Positions 61,418-64,000 of a stretch of 64,000 nt of DNA are shown here, piece by piece. Both the position numbers and the translations under genes were made by a program. Within the stretch, counting starts at the first letter, position 1; each line of letters opens with the position of its first letter. Source of the DNA: Micromussa lordhowensis (taxonomy: Eukaryota; Cnidaria; Anthozoa; Scleractinia; Lobophylliidae). The stretch is from positions 27,589,798 to 27,653,797 of the forward strand of contig OZ026605.1 in assembly GCA_964020085.1 (NCBI GenBank). Reading direction: 5' to 3'. Under the pieces are notes generated by a model. The model searched no databases, had not been told where the DNA came from, and saw only the letters and a program-made list of their open reading frames with translations.

Positions 61418-62647
61418 TTATAACAAGTCCTCCACTTGCCTCTCGATCTCTGCATGTTTAGAGGGCGATGTGCGTCGAGGTTTCTGTTTAATAGGTCTTG
61501 CATTGCCTGTGTCTACCTGATGCCCTATCAAGTTGGTCCTGCCCAGGTCGTGCTCTGATAGAGAGAATACATCCTTGTACTGATGTAACAGATCAGCCAC
61601 TGCCACACCCTCATCTTCAGTCAACTGTTCTGTGCTACGCTTCCAAAGTCCTTTAAGTGGTTCTGGTAAGTTGTCCACACAGTTCTCTTCCACTTGTTGG
61701 GGACTGTTAATGCTCTGCGAGTTCGCTTCGGGTATCTCCAGTTCTGTAACACCGGTTACTGGCTTAGCTACTGCTACGACACTTTGAGCACCAATGGTCT
61801 GCGTCTCGTCAGAGGTGTTTAGGATTCTAACAGGTACAATTGCAGTCTCTCCAACCGAACCTAAGGTCCTTCCAACATAAAGGCCTTTATCTCGAAGACG
61901 GCTGCCACAGGGTTCCAAGATTCGCAATCCCTTATTAGCACTTTCAGACGATGAAGATGACTGACGGCGAAGGAGGTGGACTGGTATCACTGCCTCACAG
62001 TGCAGCTCTATTGTAACAAGACGCCGGGTAATACATCGGAGGCTGAGTTGTTGACAACTCTCACCACACAAGTCGATCTCCTCACCATTCATGACCAGTT
62101 GCTGTTGAACCAAGTCAATTTTTCCGTCCACATCTGACAGGAATTCCATGCCTAATATGGCAGAATCCTCAATGTCTGCTACCAACACACTAATGTTAAC
62201 ATCTTGACTTCCAATTTTCACCGACAACCTACCAGAGCCGTATGTAGTGGTTTCACGCCCATCTGCTACGAACACTTGTGAACCATCTTCATGCAACGGA
62301 AACTTTAAACTTTCAGGCAACATTTTGTAGCACTCATAGGATAAGATATTTCTCATTGCACCCGTGTCCACCAACCAAAGAAGTTTACACTGTCCAATAA
62401 AACCAATAACAAAAAGTCCATGTGGCCGGGATTTCTGATTGGGCAGTACGGTCATCCTTCCATCACCATTGCTGGCAACATTGTCGTTAACTTTAAGCCC
62501 TTGTAAGTGGTTGCTCAGGCATCCTCCCGGGCCCTCGGGGACACCCTCCTCCCGTTTCCCGAAGGCTGGGTAGATTCTGGTCTTGCTCTGTATCTGGGAC
62601 ATTGTTTCCTCAAGTGCCCACTCTCTCCACAAATTCAACATTCCCAC
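61418..62647 (-). CDS. Gypsy pol: protease and linker to RT
   Basis: A 409-residue frame. The aspartic protease site is LLWLVDTGAMRNIL (DTGA), with the flap-distal ILGMEFLSDVDGK. The first 30 residues or so overlap gag in another frame and are probably not protease. It ends in a TAA just before the RT, in the RQVEDLL region. Confidence 0.85.
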   Translation of the reverse strand: MGMLNLWREWALEETMSQIQSKTRIYPAFGKREEGVPEGPGGCLSNHLQGLKVNDNVASNGDGRMTVLPNQKSRPHGLFVIGFIGQCKLLWLVDTGAMRNILSYECYKMLPESLKFPLHEDGSQVFVADGRETTTYGSGRLSVKIGSQDVNISVLVADIEDSAILGMEFLSDVDGKIDLVQQQLVMNGEEIDLCGESCQQLSLRCITRRLVTIELHCEAVIPVHLLRRQSSSSSESANKGLRILEPCGSRLRDKGLYVGRTLGSVGETAIVPVRILNTSDETQTIGAQSVVAVAKPVTGVTELEIPEANSQSINSPQQVEENCVDNLPEPLKGLWKRSTEQLTEDEGVAVADLLHQYKDVFSLSEHDLGRTNLIGHQVDTGNARPIKQKPRRTSPSKHAEIERQVEDLL

Positions 62648-63651
62648 CCTCCCCTTGGGGGTCCCTGTGGCTGCTGTTGTTTGGCCAGAAACTGGTGTAA
62701 TTGGGCAATGATGTTTGCTTGGACTTCTAATTTGTGTTGTTGTTCTTCTATTTTGTGCTTAAGCCCATCAACTTCCGTTTGTAATTGTGTTTGCTCGGTT
62801 TCTATGGCTCTAACTTTAGTATCAGCTTGCCTGAGAGAATTATTACTATCCAACAGTCTGAGGGATTCTAGTTCTCTTTCGAGGGAAAGGGCGTCATCAA
62901 GTGTGCTGGGTTTTTCCCGCCTAAGGTACAACCTGTCCTCTTTATCGCTTAAAGCATCAATAAAATGTTGTACAGCAAAGCGTTCCTGCACAGAATTACC
63001 TAGATCCTGATATGCTAAGTCTACCATTGAACGAATATCAGTAGCTAGCATTTGTAGGCTCTCACCTTGGAACTGCCGGCGATTCAGCAGTCTAGCCTGA
63101 TGTAGTTCCGCTTGTTTTTCAACACCGAAGCGTAGTTGCAATCTGTCCACAATTTTAGCGTACTGTCGGCCCTCTGATTCTGTTAAACCACTCAATAACT
63201 TTCGGCTTTCGCCACGAAGACTTGCCGCCAAAAACATCGCCTTTTCCTCCTCAGTCCAACCATTTATAAGCGAACAACGTTCGAAGTGTAACAAGTATTC
63301 TTTAAGAGGTTGCTTCCCATCGAAGTATTCGGGGAGTTTCACTGGTTTTCTGATTCTTCTGTCGGCCGAAAGTTCTGAAGACTTCTCAGCGTTTAACACG
63401 GTTTCGTCGCGACGGAAAGGGTTGGACGATTGTACTGCGACTGTCGGTTGACTGGCGGACGTTGCGAGCGGCGTTGTTGGTTCAGTGAAACCACTATCAC
63501 TGGAAAATGGATTTGACTTTGCACGTGGTGTTGCCGCAACTTGAGTATTTGAGCTTCCCTCGACCTCGGAACGAAGGAAAAACTGGCTAACATCCTCCAA
63601 ATCCTGCTTGAAGGGATTTTGGGGCGAGATTGGGTCGAACACCGCTACCAC
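62635..63651 (-). CDS. Gypsy gag
   Basis: A 338-residue frame from ATG 63651. The retrotransposon-gag core reads KLPEYFDGKQPLKEYLLHFE, MFLAASLRGESRKLLSGL and MVDLAYQDLGNSVQERFAVQ, followed by a coiled coil (about 270-320) and a GGWEC end. The frame stops at a TGA right after the first cysteine of what continues as CGESGHLRKQC, i.e. within the CCHC zinc knuckle. Confidence 0.9.
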   Translation of the reverse strand: MVAVFDPISPQNPFKQDLEDVSQFFLRSEVEGSSNTQVAATPRAKSNPFSSDSGFTEPTTPLATSASQPTVAVQSSNPFRRDETVLNAEKSSELSADRRIRKPVKLPEYFDGKQPLKEYLLHFERCSLINGWTEEEKAMFLAASLRGESRKLLSGLTESEGRQYAKIVDRLQLRFGVEKQAELHQARLLNRRQFQGESLQMLATDIRSMVDLAYQDLGNSVQERFAVQHFIDALSDKEDRLYLRREKPSTLDDALSLERELESLRLLDSNNSLRQADTKVRAIETEQTQLQTEVDGLKHKIEEQQHKLEVQANIIAQLHQFLAKQQQPQGPPRGGWEC

Positions 63652-63654
63652 CAG

Positions 63655-63802
63655 TGTGAAGTTGTCATTTCTTACGCTTCAGAAGACTCAGAGACTCTAA
63701 CAACAAGCGGCCATGTTTATTCCACACTCTCTTATCACGTGACATTCTTTTTTCTAAGGGGGGTTTGGTCGGGCCTAAATGTCCTCTATAACTTCCGCTA
63801 CA
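63655..63802 (-). repeat. 5' LTR
   Basis: 148 bp, TGTAGCGG...CTTCACA on the minus strand. It is followed by CTGGTGGTAGCGG, the likely primer-binding region (the matching tRNA was not identified), and then by the gag start. Confidence 0.9.
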
Positions 63803-64000
63803 GTACGTATGTTTATAAAAAGAGCTAAGTCTTTTTGTAGTGACAGCCCTGAAGGTTTGCAGAGGATTATTACTGTATGATTCGATGTTCACGTTGTTAA
63901 GATATGATAATGTATGCTGCACTTCGCACGTTCTTATTGGTTGATTGCGTAATAAGTTTTCGCCTCGTGTGTTGTAAGCTGTTCACTTCTGTTCGGTTCG
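63803..64000. other. Flanking sequence, right edge
   Basis: About 200 bp outside the LTR element, with no supported feature. Confidence 0.4.

Larger units (their letters stand above)
57793..63802 (-). mobile_element. Ty3/gypsy LTR retrotransposon, nearly complete, inactivated
   Basis: Two 148-bp LTRs (57793-57940 and 63655-63802) bound gag and pol on the minus strand in the order gag, protease, RT, RNase H, integrase, which is the Ty3/gypsy order. I count four LTR mismatches. A polypurine tract (AAAGGG onward, about 15 G) lies directly before the 3' LTR. The 200-N gap at 58801-59000 falls within the integrase tail. Lesions: a TGA inside the gag zinc knuckle, a TAA between protease and RT, and a frameshift between RT and RNase H. 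No env-like ORF is seen. Flanking 4-mers (GTAC and ATAC) are similar but not equal, so a target duplication is unproven. Confidence 0.92.

Noticed and set aside
62635..62637. Programmed stop readthrough at the gag TGA
   Set aside because: It interrupts the zinc knuckle itself instead of the gag-pol border, so decay is more likely than recoding.
57789..63806. Target-site duplication of the LTR element
   Set aside because: The flanking 4-mers are GTAC and ATAC; one mismatch in four bases is not enough to claim a duplication.

Overview
This is nuclear DNA from an animal, most likely an anthozoan cnidarian such as a stony coral or a relative. The basis is inference from content, not a database match. 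Genes have many exons and GT-AG introns. They include a class A GPCR and a secreted discoidin plus collagen-like protein. The introns hold tRNA-derived SINEs, THAP-bearing DNA transposons and foldback MITEs of types I associate with cnidarian genomes.

Layout. (1) 1-926, minus: decayed gag-protease remnant of an LTR retroelement. (2) 2179-6738, plus: four-exon class A GPCR whose second exon is broken inside TM2 by a poly(A)-tailed retroinsertion with a 14-bp target-site duplication. (3) 7742-48734, minus: one gene of about 41 kb. I could build it from 20 exons whose phases all agree, giving 1,368 codons: signal peptide, two F5/8 type C (discoidin) domains, a linker, a glycine-rich collagen-like region, a long helical region and a cysteine-rich C-terminus. 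Its introns are full of insertions: a LINE fragment, foldback elements, a satellite of 128-bp units with higher-order structure, two SINEs, a THAP-bearing TIR element, and a decamer array whose unit is itself a splice donor. (4) 49740-53704: TIR DNA transposon of the ISL2EU type, with a THAP-DDE transposase (plus) and a SAP/SWIM/YqaJ nuclease gene (minus, frameshifted). (5) 53835-57053, plus: five-exon gene whose N-terminal zinc-binding motifs recall the RAG1 N-terminal region. Its second exon carries a -1 frameshift, and a small MITE with a 9-bp target duplication sits in an intron. (6) 57793-63802, minus: near-complete Ty3/gypsy LTR retrotransposon with 148-bp LTRs, gag, protease, RT, RNase H and integrase, inactivated by at least three lesions and crossed by a 200-N assembly gap.

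The host genes look unrelated to one another. What links the window is invasion by mobile DNA: insertions dominate the introns, have broken one host exon, and nest in each other. The strongest items for follow-up are the splice-donor decamer array at 35331-35670, the unusual 20-exon secreted protein, the retroinsertion in the GPCR, and the RAG1-N-like gene. All exon models come from reading splice sites, phase and protein character by eye. They have no transcript support here.
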